The position numbers were made by a program, and so were the translations under genes. A stretch of DNA of 64,000 nucleotides from Roseibacterium elongatum DSM 19469 (GTDB lineage Bacteria > Pseudomonadota > Alphaproteobacteria > Rhodobacterales > Rhodobacteraceae): the NCBI RefSeq assembly GCF_000590925.1, contig NZ_CP004372.1, forward strand, positions 506,001-570,000, in the 5' to 3' direction. Of this stretch, positions 35,546 through 46,645 are shown one piece after another; within the stretch, counting starts at the first letter, position 1; every line of letters begins with the position of its first letter. The notes beneath the pieces were generated by a model, which had not been told where the DNA came from, ran no database searches, and saw only the letters and a list, made by a program, of their open reading frames with translations.

Positions 35546-37080
35546 TGGCCGCCCTCCAACTGCGCCAGACCGCTTGCCACCATCGGCGCCTCACCCAGAA
35601 CCGTGGCCACGTATTGGCTGGGGTCCAGCAACTGCGCGGCCGAACGCTCGGCAAAGGCCACGAAAGGCTCGGGGTAGAAGCCGATGATGCAGGTCAGGAC
35701 CGCCAGCGATGCGATCGGCACCAGGAGGGCGGCACGATCGCGGGCGGGCAGGCTGCTCAGGCTCGGCTCGACCCCGGTTGGGTGGGGTGTCCAAAAGGCC
35801 GCGCCCCAGATCTTGGTCATCGAATAGATCGTCATCAGGCCCACCGCCAGGGCGATACCGGCAATCCAGTAGGCCTCGATATCAAGGGACGCCTTGACCA
35901 GAACGTATTTCGCCCAGAACCCCGACAGCGGCGGAAACCCCGCCAGCGAAAAGGCCGGGATCAGGAACAGGACCGCCAGGAACGGCGCCGTTTTGTAAAG
36001 GCCGCCGATCGCCGACAGTTCCGTCGAGCCTGCGATCCGCTTGGCCACACCGGCGACAAGGAACAGGTTCGCCTTCACGATGATGTGGTGGACGAGGTAG
36101 AATACCGCCCCCACTATCGCCAAGGGCGTGAACAGCGCGAGGCCAAGGATCATGTAGCCGATCTGGCTGACGATGTGGAACGACAGGATGCGGCGAAAAT
36201 CGTTCATCGCCGCGGCGCCCAGAACGCCCGTCACCATCGTGAACCCGGCCACCCACAAAAGGATCGTGTGCGTGAACGCGATGTCGCTGGTGAAGATCAG
36301 CGTGAAGGTCCGGATCAGGGCATAGACCCCCACCTTGGTCAGCAGGCCGGCAAAGATGGCGGACACGCTGAACGCCGGCGTGTGGTAGCTGGCCGGCAGC
36401 CAGAAAAACAGCGGGAACACCGCCGCCTTCACCCCGAAAGCGACCATGAACATCACGGCCACCACGACCAGCAGGCCCTGGTTTTCGATGTCCTGCACGG
36501 CGCCGTGCAGGTCCGCCATGTTCAGCGTGCCGGTCATGCCATAGAGCAGGCCAACACCGGCGAGGAACAGGATTGTCGAGACCAGATTCAGCGTGACGTA
36601 CTTGATGCCGCCGTCCAGTTGCACCCGCTGGCCGCCCAGGATCAGCAGGCCGAAGCTGGAAATCAGCATGACCTCGAACCAGACATAGAGGTTGAACAGG
36701 TCCCCCGTCAGGAAGGCCCCCACGACACCGGCCAGCAGCACCTGGAACAGGGCATGATAGCCCAGCGCCTCTTTGCGTTCGTCTATATCGGCCAGCGCAT
36801 AGATCGACACCGCCAGACCGGTGATGCCGGTGATGACGACCATCACCGCGCTCAGCAGATCGGCCACCAGCGTGATGCCGAAGGGCGCGGCCCATTGGCC
36901 CATCTGCGCGGCGATCACGCCCTCGGCCAGTACTTCGGCCATGAGGATGCCCGACGCAATCAGCAGCGCGGCCGACCCCAGAACCGACAGCCAGCGCCCC
37001 TCGGGCCCCTTGCGGAACAGGAAGGATAACACCGCCGTGGCAAACGGGATGATGATGGGCGAGGCGAGAACCCAGCTCAT
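35542..37080 (-). CDS. mrpD: Mrp Na+/H+ antiporter subunit D
   Basis: 512 residues, about 14 TM helices, related to complex I subunits NuoM/N. Conserved membrane acidic and lysine residues stand in DLFNLYVWFEVMLISSFGLL and FGVKAAVFPLFFWLPASYHT. One of the two proton-path subunits of the Mrp complex. Coupled by ATGA overlaps to mrpC and mrpE. Confidence 0.94.
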   Translation of the reverse strand: MSWVLASPIIIPFATAVLSFLFRKGPEGRWLSVLGSAALLIASGILMAEVLAEGVIAAQMGQWAAPFGITLVADLLSAVMVVITGITGLAVSIYALADIDERKEALGYHALFQVLLAGVVGAFLTGDLFNLYVWFEVMLISSFGLLILGGQRVQLDGGIKYVTLNLVSTILFLAGVGLLYGMTGTLNMADLHGAVQDIENQGLLVVVAVMFMVAFGVKAAVFPLFFWLPASYHTPAFSVSAIFAGLLTKVGVYALIRTFTLIFTSDIAFTHTILLWVAGFTMVTGVLGAAAMNDFRRILSFHIVSQIGYMILGLALFTPLAIVGAVFYLVHHIIVKANLFLVAGVAKRIAGSTELSAIGGLYKTAPFLAVLFLIPAFSLAGFPPLSGFWAKYVLVKASLDIEAYWIAGIALAVGLMTIYSMTKIWGAAFWTPHPTGVEPSLSSLPARDRAALLVPIASLAVLTCIIGFYPEPFVAFAERSAAQLLDPSQYVATVLGEAPMVASGLAQLEGGQ

Positions 37081-37445
37081 GCCTTGTCCTCCGCCTCACG
37101 CGGCTCGGCCAGACGCATCTCGTCGGAATCGAGCGTGCCGAGGTTCTGGTAGGTGCGATAGACCAGCGTCAGCGCAAAGGCAAAAAGGCCAAAACCGATC
37201 ACGATGGCGGTCAGCACCAGCGCCTGCGGCAGGGCATTGGCCACGTCGCCAATGGGCGCATCCGCCCCCTCGGGGATCAGGGGCGGGGCCTGTGGCGTCA
37301 GCCGCCCCGCCACGAAGATGGTCAGGTTCGCCGCGTTCGAGATCAGGATAAGCCCGAACAGGAATCGCAACACGTTGCGCGCCAGCATCAGATGCACCGC
37401 TGCGGCCGTGAGGACGCCAACCATGATGGCCACCATCAGCTCCAT
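37077..37445 (-). CDS. mrpC: Mrp Na+/H+ antiporter subunit C
   Basis: 122 residues, three TM helices, NuoK-like: FLFGLILISNAANLTIF and PLPQALVLTAIVIGFG-type core (here DVANALPQALVLTAIVIGFG). Its stop overlaps mrpD, and its start directly follows the mrpB stop (TGAATG). Confidence 0.94.
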   Translation of the reverse strand: MELMVAIMVGVLTAAAVHLMLARNVLRFLFGLILISNAANLTIFVAGRLTPQAPPLIPEGADAPIGDVANALPQALVLTAIVIGFGLFAFALTLVYRTYQNLGTLDSDEMRLAEPREAEDKA

Positions 37446-37868
37446 TCAGACTTCCTCCTCAAGGGCCAGAACAAGGGTCAGGATCGACCCGAACACCACC
37501 AGATACACGCCGATGTCAAAGACAAGGACGCTGCTGATCGGCAGGCCCTTGTCATCCTCGGTCTCGCCGATGAACCACCATTGGCCGGTAAAGAAGGCAT
37601 CGCCGAAGAACACCGCATAGCCACCGGCACACAGCGCGATGCCCAGCCCTATCATCGCGATATTCTGCGGCTCGACCCGGAGGGCGGCGCGCGTCGCCTC
37701 GGCCCCTTGCGCAATCGCGTAGAGGATGAACCCGGTCGAGCCGATCAGCCCGCCGATAAAGCCGCCCCCGGGCAGGTTGTGACCGCGCAGCAGCATGAAG
37801 ACCGAAAAGAGCAGCAACAGCGCCACCAAGAGCCGCGTGGCTGCATTCAGAATGATCGAGTTCACCAT
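37446..37868 (-). CDS. mrpB: Mrp Na+/H+ antiporter subunit B
   Basis: 140 residues, four TM helices, MnhB domain: LLRGHNLPGGGFIGGLIG is the family hallmark. Start 37868 lies one base after the mrpA stop; the longer frame to 37931 only covers mrpA. This order and spacing fit one mrpABCDEFG transcript. Confidence 0.93.
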   Translation of the reverse strand: MVNSIILNAATRLLVALLLLFSVFMLLRGHNLPGGGFIGGLIGSTGFILYAIAQGAEATRAALRVEPQNIAMIGLGIALCAGGYAVFFGDAFFTGQWWFIGETEDDKGLPISSVLVFDIGVYLVVFGSILTLVLALEEEV

Positions 37869-37869
37869 C

Positions 37870-40206
37870 TCAGCGCCCCCCGTCCTTGTCGGCGGCATCC
37901 CCGCCATAGCGCGTGCCCCGCAGCAGCGCATAGGCCGCCAGCGCCGCGATCACGACCACGGCGATCTCGCCGAAGGTGTCGAGGGCGCGGAAATCGACCA
38001 GAATCACGTTGACGATGTTGCGCCCATAGGCATCGGGCCAACTGGCGACCTCGAAATAGTCGGTGATGCGCCGGTCGAGATCGCTTTGCAGCACACCGAT
38101 CAGAACTGCGGTGACCACGGCCCCCGTCGCGATGGACAGAACGGCATGACCCGGTCGGCGCGGCTCGTCCCCGAGATTGAGGTTCGGCAGTTTCAGCATC
38201 GCCACCGCGACCAGCACCACGACCAGCGTTTCCACAAGCAACTGCGTGATGGCCACGTCCGGCGCGCTGAACATGATGAAGATCAGCGCAACCCCGATGC
38301 CCACGACGCCCAAAGCTGCGATCGCCGTCATGCGGCTGCCGGTATAGGCGGTCAGCAGGGCCCCGGCGGTGACAAAGATCAGCACGGCCCAGTGCTTGAA
38401 CAGCAGCCCGTCCATCTGGGCGGCGAAATCGATGCGAAAATCCAGCGCATCCTGGGCCCAGATCGTGCCCCCTACGGCCACGGTCAGGGTGACGAAGACG
38501 ATCAGCAGATAGCGTTGCAGCACCCCCGATTGCAGGTGCCGGGTCTGCCACGCCGCCAGCGCCTTGACCCCGTCCAGCACCCGGTCCCACCCCGGATCGA
38601 ACTTGATCGGGTTGGCCTCGAACACGCGGCCCAGCCAGTTTCGCATCGGACGATGCACGAGGTACAGGACCGTGCCCGTGGCAAAGGTGGCCAGCGACAG
38701 CAGGAAGGCGGCGTTCACCTCGCGGAAGAGGTACAGATCGACGGTATAATCGTAATCGCCGTACACGGCCCAGGTGCCCGGTGCGACCAGCCACGCCTCG
38801 ACCGTGTTGGGAAACAGGCCGAAGCCCAGCGAAAAGGCCCCCAGGATGATCGGCCCAATCCACATGACCCACGGCCCCTCATGCGCGGGCTTGGGCGTAT
38901 CGCCCGGCTTTCCCAGAAAGGGACGCAGGACCGAGATGCCCGCCGCCACGAACATCAGCGCCGAGGCCGCAAAGATCGTGCCGGTGATCCAGAACGTCGC
39001 CTGCTCGTGCCCCAGGCCCGCCTTGTAGAGGAACTCCTTGCCGATAAAGCCGACGAAGGGCGGAATACCCGCCATCGAAATCGCGGCCAAGGCACCCCCG
39101 AGGAAGGTCAGCGGCATCTTTCGGCCCAGTCCGCGCAGCCGGTCCACGTCACGCGTGCCGGTTTCGTGATCGACGATGCCGATCATCAGAAACAGCGCCG
39201 CCTTGTAGAGCGAATGGACCACGAGAAAGGCCATCATGCCCTTGATCGCGTCGGGCGACCCGGTGCCGATGAACAGGGTCAGTGCGCCCAGCGCCATCAG
39301 CGTGGTGTAGGCCAGGACCTGCTTGATATCGGTCTGGCGCACCGCCAGCACCGAGGCGAAGACGGTGGTGAACCCGCCCGCCAGCACCAGTGTCCAGAAC
39401 CACAGCTCGCTATCGCCCAGCACGGGATTCACGCGCGCCATCAGATAGACGCCGGCCTTCACCATGGTGGCCGAGTGCAGATAGGCCGACACAGGCGTCG
39501 GTGCGGCCATGGCGTTGGGCAGCCAGAAATGAAACGGAAACTGAGCCGATTTCGTGAAGGCCCCGGCCAGGAACAGGATCATGATGGGCACATACAGGGG
39601 ATCGTTGTGGATCACCTCGCCACGCTGGAGGATCTCGGACAACTCGAACGTGCCTGCCACATTGCCCAGCAGGATCATCCCCGCCAACAGGGCCAGCCCC
39701 CCCGTTCCCGTCAGCAACAGCGCCTGAAGCGCCGAACGACGCGATTTCGCGCTGCCGTTGTCGAACCCGATCAGAAGGTAGGACGAGATGGTCGTGACTT
39801 CCCAGAAGACGAACAGCGCGATCAGGTTATCGGACAGAACCAGGCCCAACATCCCCACCATGAACATCATCAGGAACAGGACGAATCGCGGATAGTCAGG
39901 ATGCTTGCCCAGATATGCCGTCGAATAGAGCGTCACCAACGCCCCGATCCCCGTGATCAGCAAGGCAAAGGTCAGCGACAGGCCGTCGATCAGAACCGAC
40001 AGCCGAATATCCATCGACGGCACCCAGTCGATGCCCAAGAGCACCGGCTGTCCCGCCGCCACAGAGGGCGCGAACTGCGCAAACCAAAGAAACAGGGCGA
40101 TCGGAATCGCTACCGATATCCACCCCGCACGGCCCCCCGGCCGTGCGGGGCACCTCGTTCGTGTTGCTGGCCACCCTCGCTTACCCTTCTTCCCTGACTT
40201 CGGCAC
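37870..40206 (-). CDS. mrpA: Mrp Na+/H+ antiporter subunit A (fused A/MbhDE type)
   Basis: 778 residues. NuoL-like proton channel domain (residues 40-500; SDNLIALFVFWEVTTISSYL, AQFPFHFWLPNAMAAPTPVS) followed by DUF4040/MbhE-type segments (FSAPDVAITQLLVETLVVVL). The N-terminus is doubtful: 28 residues of basic, Pro/Gly-rich sequence from a GTG at 40206 with no SD, replacing the first TM helix, and with a perfect palindrome inside. One base less in the G6 run at 40133-40138 would join GTG 40174 (ASNTNEVPRTAGGRAGW) instead. The channel domain itself looks intact. Confidence 0.88.
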   Translation of the reverse strand: MPKSGKKGKRGWPATRTRCPARPGGRAGWISVAIPIALFLWFAQFAPSVAAGQPVLLGIDWVPSMDIRLSVLIDGLSLTFALLITGIGALVTLYSTAYLGKHPDYPRFVLFLMMFMVGMLGLVLSDNLIALFVFWEVTTISSYLLIGFDNGSAKSRRSALQALLLTGTGGLALLAGMILLGNVAGTFELSEILQRGEVIHNDPLYVPIMILFLAGAFTKSAQFPFHFWLPNAMAAPTPVSAYLHSATMVKAGVYLMARVNPVLGDSELWFWTLVLAGGFTTVFASVLAVRQTDIKQVLAYTTLMALGALTLFIGTGSPDAIKGMMAFLVVHSLYKAALFLMIGIVDHETGTRDVDRLRGLGRKMPLTFLGGALAAISMAGIPPFVGFIGKEFLYKAGLGHEQATFWITGTIFAASALMFVAAGISVLRPFLGKPGDTPKPAHEGPWVMWIGPIILGAFSLGFGLFPNTVEAWLVAPGTWAVYGDYDYTVDLYLFREVNAAFLLSLATFATGTVLYLVHRPMRNWLGRVFEANPIKFDPGWDRVLDGVKALAAWQTRHLQSGVLQRYLLIVFVTLTVAVGGTIWAQDALDFRIDFAAQMDGLLFKHWAVLIFVTAGALLTAYTGSRMTAIAALGVVGIGVALIFIMFSAPDVAITQLLVETLVVVLVAVAMLKLPNLNLGDEPRRPGHAVLSIATGAVVTAVLIGVLQSDLDRRITDYFEVASWPDAYGRNIVNVILVDFRALDTFGEIAVVVIAALAAYALLRGTRYGGDAADKDGGR
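40123..40150. repeat. Perfect 12-bp palindrome in the mrpA start region
   Basis: CCCCGCACGGCC (40123-40134) and GGCCGTGCGGGG (40139-40150) pair perfectly around a 4-base loop. It sits within the first codons of mrpA, where a strong mRNA hairpin would hinder initiation. Could be a regulatory element, a terminator for an upstream transcript or a hard-to-sequence spot. Confidence 0.85.
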
Positions 40207-40641
40207 GCGCGGCCGGACGGCTGCGGTCGCACCTTGTCACCATTAACTGTATCACGGGGCAAGCCCGTCCAGACCTGCCCACCCAAGACAAGCCCTTCAT
40301 TTTTACCAGCCGCACCGCTCGGCGCGACCACCTGTTGCGGCCGAGCGATCCGCGACCACCCGTTGCGACAAACCCGAAGACCCGGTCGATCGCACCACGG
40401 TTGACGGCAAGACCCGTGGCGCGACCGACCGGGAAGCCCTCTCTGCCTGTCCGTGATCGCTGAACGGGACTGCATCCAGCTTGGCAGAGCGGCCAGCGGC
40501 GTCCATGCGTGCCCATGAACCGCCGATCCTTGTTCTTCGGTGCCACACAATTAGTGCGGCTGTTGAATAGGGAAAAGGCGGCGCTACTTTATTTTTCGAT
40601 TGGAAAAAGCTATTGTCATGGGATCATCACAGGGGCTACGC
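40207..40641. other. Divergent intergenic region, mrpA / OxyR-like gene
   Basis: 435 bases with no supported gene. The right part (40560-40620) is AT-rich (TTTATTTTTCGATTGG) and probably holds the promoter of the OxyR-like regulator. The left part should hold the mrp promoter. No clear operator palindrome was identified. Confidence 0.4.
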
Positions 40642-41580
40642 ATGCAGAATGCCATCCTTCCCTTCACGCTCCGTCAGTTGCGGTATCTGACCGCGCTGGA
40701 AGAGACCGGCCATTTCCGCGAGGCGGCGGAAAGCTGCGGCATCTCGCAACCTTCGCTCTCGGTTCAGATCAAGACCCTGGAAGAGGCGCTTGACCTTGTG
40801 CTTGTCGAGCGCGGGCGCGGCCCGGTACGCCTGACCCTTGCGGGACGCGAGGTGGCGCGGCGCGGCCGCGAGATGCTGGATGCCGGACAAGGCATTCTCG
40901 ATCTGTCGGTCACGCTGAAATCGGGCTTGGGCGGAACGATCCGGCTGGGCACGTCTGCGACGCTGGGGCCCTACCTGATGCCGCATGTCGTCGGCGACCT
41001 GCACCGTACCCACCCCGATCTGCGCCTCTATATCCGCGAGGCCGCGCCGCGCGACCTGTTGCGCGAATTGCAGGACGGCACGCATGACCTGATCCTGACG
41101 CAACTGCCCGTTCCCGGCGCGCGCCTGTCGAGCGCCCGCTTGTTCCGCGAGCCGCTGGCCGTTGCCCTGCCAACGGATCATGCCCTGGCCGACCGGCCCG
41201 AGCTGGACGCCCCCGACCTGGCCGGCCAGACCGTGCTGTCGCTGTCGCCGGCCTATGCCCTGCACGACCAGATCGCGGCCTTGTGCAACGACATCGGCGC
41301 CGATGTCTCGCGCGACTATGAGGGCACGTCGCTCGATGCGCTCAGGCAGATGGTCGCCATGGATATGGGCCTGACCTTTCTGCCGGCGCTCTACGTGCGC
41401 TCGGAAATCGAAGGGCGGGCACAGGATGTCATCGTGCGCCCCTTTCGGCGCCGCCGTTTTTCGCGGTCGATCGGGCTGGTGTGGCGCGCCTCGTCCGGCG
41501 CGGGTCCGTCATATGACAAGCTGGCCGACGCCATCCGCGCCACGGCGCGCCGGTTTCCCGAACTTGTCATTGAGGCATAG
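40642..41580 (+). CDS. LysR-family regulator, OxyR-like without peroxidatic Cys
   Basis: 312 residues: LysR winged HTH (LRQLRYLTALEETGHFREAA, then GISQPSLSVQIKTLE) and an OxyR-type effector domain with GTSLDALRQMVAMDMGLTFL and ALYVRSEIEG. In OxyR the sensor segment reads HCLRDQ...C. Here YALHDQIAALC gives Ala206 at the peroxidatic Cys199 position and Cys215 at the Cys208 position. So it should not sense peroxide by the usual disulfide. SD AGGGG lies before ATG 40642. No katG or ahpC gene is adjacent; an Ldh-family gene follows. Confidence 0.82.
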   Translation: MQNAILPFTLRQLRYLTALEETGHFREAAESCGISQPSLSVQIKTLEEALDLVLVERGRGPVRLTLAGREVARRGREMLDAGQGILDLSVTLKSGLGGTIRLGTSATLGPYLMPHVVGDLHRTHPDLRLYIREAAPRDLLRELQDGTHDLILTQLPVPGARLSSARLFREPLAVALPTDHALADRPELDAPDLAGQTVLSLSPAYALHDQIAALCNDIGADVSRDYEGTSLDALRQMVAMDMGLTFLPALYVRSEIEGRAQDVIVRPFRRRRFSRSIGLVWRASSGAGPSYDKLADAIRATARRFPELVIEA

Positions 41581-41640
41581 ACACGCCGAGCGCAGCTTTG
41601 CGCATTGACGCCCGCAGACCCTGTGTCAAAACTGGCCGAC

Positions 41641-42351
41641 ATGACCGAAGCCCTCAGCCTTGAGGACCTCGAGGCGCTCGCCACAGACTGCCTTACGCGC
41701 GCCGGGGTTCCGCACACCGTCGCGCGATGCGTCTCTCGCGATGTCGTCGCCGCCGAGGCGCGGGGCGACCGCGCCCATGGCCTCGAGGCGCTGCTGCGCG
41801 ACTTGCGGCTGATCCGATACGGGCGGTTGCGGCCCACGGCCGTGCCCGACATCACCCCGACGGCCCCCACGGTGCTCAAGGTCGATGCGCGGCACGGGTT
41901 CGCGGCCGCAGCGCTCGATCACGTGCGGTCGGATCTGACAGGCATGGCCCGGCAAAGCGGTCTGGCGCTGTTGCGGCTGGAAAACGCCAGCGACCCCGCC
42001 GGCCTGTTCGGGGCGCTCAAGGATACCGCCGCCGACGGCATGCTGGCCGTTTCGATGACCGAGGACGGCAGCGCCCGCATGGCCAGCCCGGACCACCCCG
42101 CGCCACGGCCCGTCCTGACACCGGCGCGTCCGGCCCTTGCGGTTTTGCTGGGCGTGCTGGAGGATCAGGACAGCCCGCCCGACAGCCCCCTGGGCGACCC
42201 GGTCGCGCATCGCGGCTGGTTTCTGGCCGCCGATCCCAACACGACCGGACTGGTTCACCTGATCGGCGAGTTGCCAACCGGCAGCATGGAACCCCCGGCA
42301 CCGCGCGTCGCATTGCCCACCGACCTTCTGGCACAGATCGTTACCAGTTGA
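41641..42351 (+). CDS. Short Ldh-family (malate/L-lactate DH 2) protein
   Basis: About 236 residues, against 330-350 for the family. The N-terminal part fits Ldh2 enzymes (SLEDLEALATDCLTRAGVP, RGDRAHGLEALL with the conserved His, VDARHGFAAAALDH), and GWFLAADPNTTG resembles the late part. The middle that normally builds the NAD(P) site (around GTNP and beyond) is largely missing. It may be inactive or a degraded enzyme. Start at 41641 has no clear SD. The LysR gene follows 11 bases later. Confidence 0.6.
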   Translation: MTEALSLEDLEALATDCLTRAGVPHTVARCVSRDVVAAEARGDRAHGLEALLRDLRLIRYGRLRPTAVPDITPTAPTVLKVDARHGFAAAALDHVRSDLTGMARQSGLALLRLENASDPAGLFGALKDTAADGMLAVSMTEDGSARMASPDHPAPRPVLTPARPALAVLLGVLEDQDSPPDSPLGDPVAHRGWFLAADPNTTGLVHLIGELPTGSMEPPAPRVALPTDLLAQIVTS

Positions 42352-42362
42352 GGACACCCGCC

Positions 42363-43334
42363 ATGCCGGCGCCCTTGCACAAAGGCCTGACCTTGCGCGG
42401 ACTGGAGGTGTTCGAAGCCCTGGCGCGCACCGGCTCGGTCGCCGCCACGGCGGCGGAACTGGGCATGTCGGCGCCCGCCGTCTCGCAACAGATGAAGAAC
42501 CTTGCGCAGGTCCTTGGCGTCGATCTGATCGACCATTCCCGGCGACCGATGATCCCCACCCCCGCGGGGCGCCTTTTTCTGCCGCGGGCCGAAGCGGCGC
42601 TGAGCGCCCTGCGCAGTGGCCAACGCGACCTGACCGCGCTGGACCTGAGCGGGCTGAGCGCGCTTTCCCTCGGGGTGATCGAGGATTTCGAGAACGAGGT
42701 GACGCCGCGCCTTGCCGCCCGCCTGGCCGAAGCGCTAAGCCAATGCGCCTTTCGCCTGCGCACCGGCGCCAGCCACAACCTGGTGGCCGGCGTCGTCGCG
42801 CGCGACCTCGACATGGCGATGTGCGCCAGTCCGGGCGCACATCCCGGCGGCACGACAGCGTATCCGATCCTCACCGATCCCTATATCGTCGCGGTGCCCC
42901 AAGGCACCGACATGACCGGCGGATTGACCGGGTTGTCGCACCTGGTGTTTCTGCGGCGCGACCTGACCCAGGTCATGGGCCGCCAGATCGAGACCTACCT
43001 GACCCGTGTGCAGCTGGACCTGCCACAGCGCTTCGAGATGGATTCGAACCAGTCGATCAGTGCACTGGTGGCCAGCGGCACCGGCTGGACGATCACGACT
43101 CCGCTCAGCCTGCTGCGCGCCGGCCGCTTTGCCGGCGGCATCGATGCGCACCCGCTGCCGGATGCGGACATCGCGCGCGACATCGTGCTTCTGGCCGGCG
43201 CGGACTGGTCCGGCGCGATCCCGGCCCAGATCGCGTCACTCGCCCGTGAGTTGATCGAGGCGCATTTCGTGGCCGACGCCCATGCCCGGATGCCGTGGCT
43301 TGGGCACCGCTTTGCCGTTTTGGGGGGTGACTGA
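42363..43334 (+). CDS. LysR-family transcriptional regulator
   Basis: 323 residues: HTH (LRGLEVFEALARTGSVAATA, then ELGMSAPAVSQQMKNL) and a periplasmic-binding-like effector domain (LGVIEDFENEVTPRL, MDSNQSISALVASGTGWTI). SD GAGGA lies eight bases before the ATG. Probably co-transcribed with the short Ldh-family gene and could control it. Effector unknown. A strong hairpin overlaps the stop codon. Confidence 0.88.
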   Translation: MPAPLHKGLTLRGLEVFEALARTGSVAATAAELGMSAPAVSQQMKNLAQVLGVDLIDHSRRPMIPTPAGRLFLPRAEAALSALRSGQRDLTALDLSGLSALSLGVIEDFENEVTPRLAARLAEALSQCAFRLRTGASHNLVAGVVARDLDMAMCASPGAHPGGTTAYPILTDPYIVAVPQGTDMTGGLTGLSHLVFLRRDLTQVMGRQIETYLTRVQLDLPQRFEMDSNQSISALVASGTGWTITTPLSLLRAGRFAGGIDAHPLPDADIARDIVLLAGADWSGAIPAQIASLARELIEAHFVADAHARMPWLGHRFAVLGGD

Positions 43335-43358
43335 CGCGCGGTTTGCCGATCGCGTCAG
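43331..43358 (+). terminator. Hairpin at the end of the LysR gene
   Basis: CTGACGCG (43331-43338) pairs with CGCGTCAG (43351-43358), and inside it CGG/CCG extends the stem. The stop codon lies within the left arm. No T-run; terminator-like. Confidence 0.55.
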
Positions 43359-43886
43359 GTGAAATTGTCGCAGGCATGCGCCACGCCCGCTATGCCAAAC
43401 GACTCGTTGACAATGCGAACGGTCCAAAAATTCATATTGTTATCATTGCCATATGCGCCGTCAGAAAATTTCTTTTCACCGATATCCCGACCTCGTGAAA
43501 ACCCGTGACAGAATGAGACCCTCCTCACAGGAAACTGTTCAGAGTCGGGCATTTCCCTGTCATCTTGCAATTGCGCTGCGGCCGGGGCGTGCGACTCGTG
43601 CCTTGCCCAGCGCATACCAGTAGGCCAAAGCTGGTGACGGACCGGACGCGAAGGGAACAGGAGCGCGCAAGGGTATTCCCGTCACAGGCGAGCGGCACTT
43701 GGTTGGGGGAGGCTGACCCGACATCATACGCCCCACCTTTTGGGGTGATCCGTCGCCAGACGCGTTCCGGCCCATTCGCGCCCGGAATGCCGAGGCAGAT
43801 CGGCAGGACGCGCGGGATCCCTTCGGGACCCCACGGGCGGCTCGGTGCGTCCACGCCGATGGCAAGAGGGCCGTCTCAGCGGAGGA
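43359..43886. other. Upstream region of acs, no gene seen
   Basis: 528 bases. An AT-rich segment around 43420-43480 contrasts with the surrounding GC-rich DNA and may hold a promoter. No reading frame here has protein character. A small hairpin lies at about 43818-43836 (GGGATCC/GGGACCC). Long leaders before acs are common, but no known riboswitch was recognised. Confidence 0.4.
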
Positions 43887-45836
<1,950 letters not shown>

Positions 45837-45853
45837 GCGGGGCCATGGGGGAC

Positions 45854-46543
45854 ATGACCGAAACACGCGCCGTCAACCTGATCCTGCTGGGCCCTCCGGG
45901 GGCCGGCAAGGGCACGCAGGCCCGCATGCTGGAGGAGCGCTTTGGCCTCGTCCAGCTGTCCACGGGCGATCTGCTGCGCGGCGCCGTTGCCGCGGGCACC
46001 GAGGCCGGCAAGGCCGCCAAGGCCGTGATGGAAGCAGGCGAACTGGTCTCGGACGAGATCGTGCTGGCCGTATTGAAAGACCGGCTGGATGCACCGGACG
46101 TGGCGGCGGGAACCATCCTCGATGGCTTTCCGCGCACCGCCGCACAGGCCGAGGCGCTGGATGCGCTTCTGGCCGAGCGGGGGCAGACGATCGACGCGGC
46201 CATCAGCCTCGAGGTCGAGGATGAGGCGATGATCGCCCGCGTGTCGGGCCGCTATACCTGCGCGGCCTGCGGCGAGGGCTATCACGACCAGTTCAAGCAA
46301 CCCAAGGTCGCCGGCGTCTGCGACAAATGCGGCGGGACGGAAATGAAACGTCGCCCCGACGACAATGCCGAAACGGTGCGCACGCGCCTTGAGGCCTATC
46401 ACGCGCAAACCGCGCCGCTGATCGATTACTACCGCGCCCGTGGCGCCCTGACCGAGGTGCCCGCCATGGGCGACATCGATCAGATCGCTGCCCGGCTTGC
46501 CGCCATCGTCGGCACGCATACGGGTCAGACGACGGACGCGTAA
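45854..46543 (+). CDS. adk: Adenylate kinase, zinc-type LID
   Basis: 229 residues. P-loop LLGPPGAGKGTQA, LSTGDLLRGAV, GTILDGFPRT, and a long LID with CAACGEGYHD and CDKCGG, four Cys for a structural zinc. Converts AMP and ATP to two ADP, which disposes of AMP from acetyl-CoA synthetase encoded just before it. Candidate starts are GTG 45833, ATG 45845 and ATG 45854; the last has GGGGG upstream and best length. Confidence 0.93.
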   Translation: MTETRAVNLILLGPPGAGKGTQARMLEERFGLVQLSTGDLLRGAVAAGTEAGKAAKAVMEAGELVSDEIVLAVLKDRLDAPDVAAGTILDGFPRTAAQAEALDALLAERGQTIDAAISLEVEDEAMIARVSGRYTCAACGEGYHDQFKQPKVAGVCDKCGGTEMKRRPDDNAETVRTRLEAYHAQTAPLIDYYRARGALTEVPAMGDIDQIAARLAAIVGTHTGQTTDA

Positions 46544-46554
46544 CACAAAATTCG

Positions 46555-46584
46555 CCGCCGTCCGACAGAGGGGTCGGGCGGCGG
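46555..46584 (+). terminator. Hairpin between adk and the DUF4212 gene
   Basis: CCGCCGTCCGAC (46555-46566) pairs with GTCGGGCGGCGG (46573-46584), 12 bp with one G-U, around a 6-base loop. Could end the acs-adk transcript or set relative levels with the transporter genes. No T-run. Confidence 0.5.
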
Positions 46585-46645
46585 CGGGTCCATACCCGGC
46601 GGGGACACAGATTTACGTCCGGGCCTACTCGAAGGGAGAACCTCA

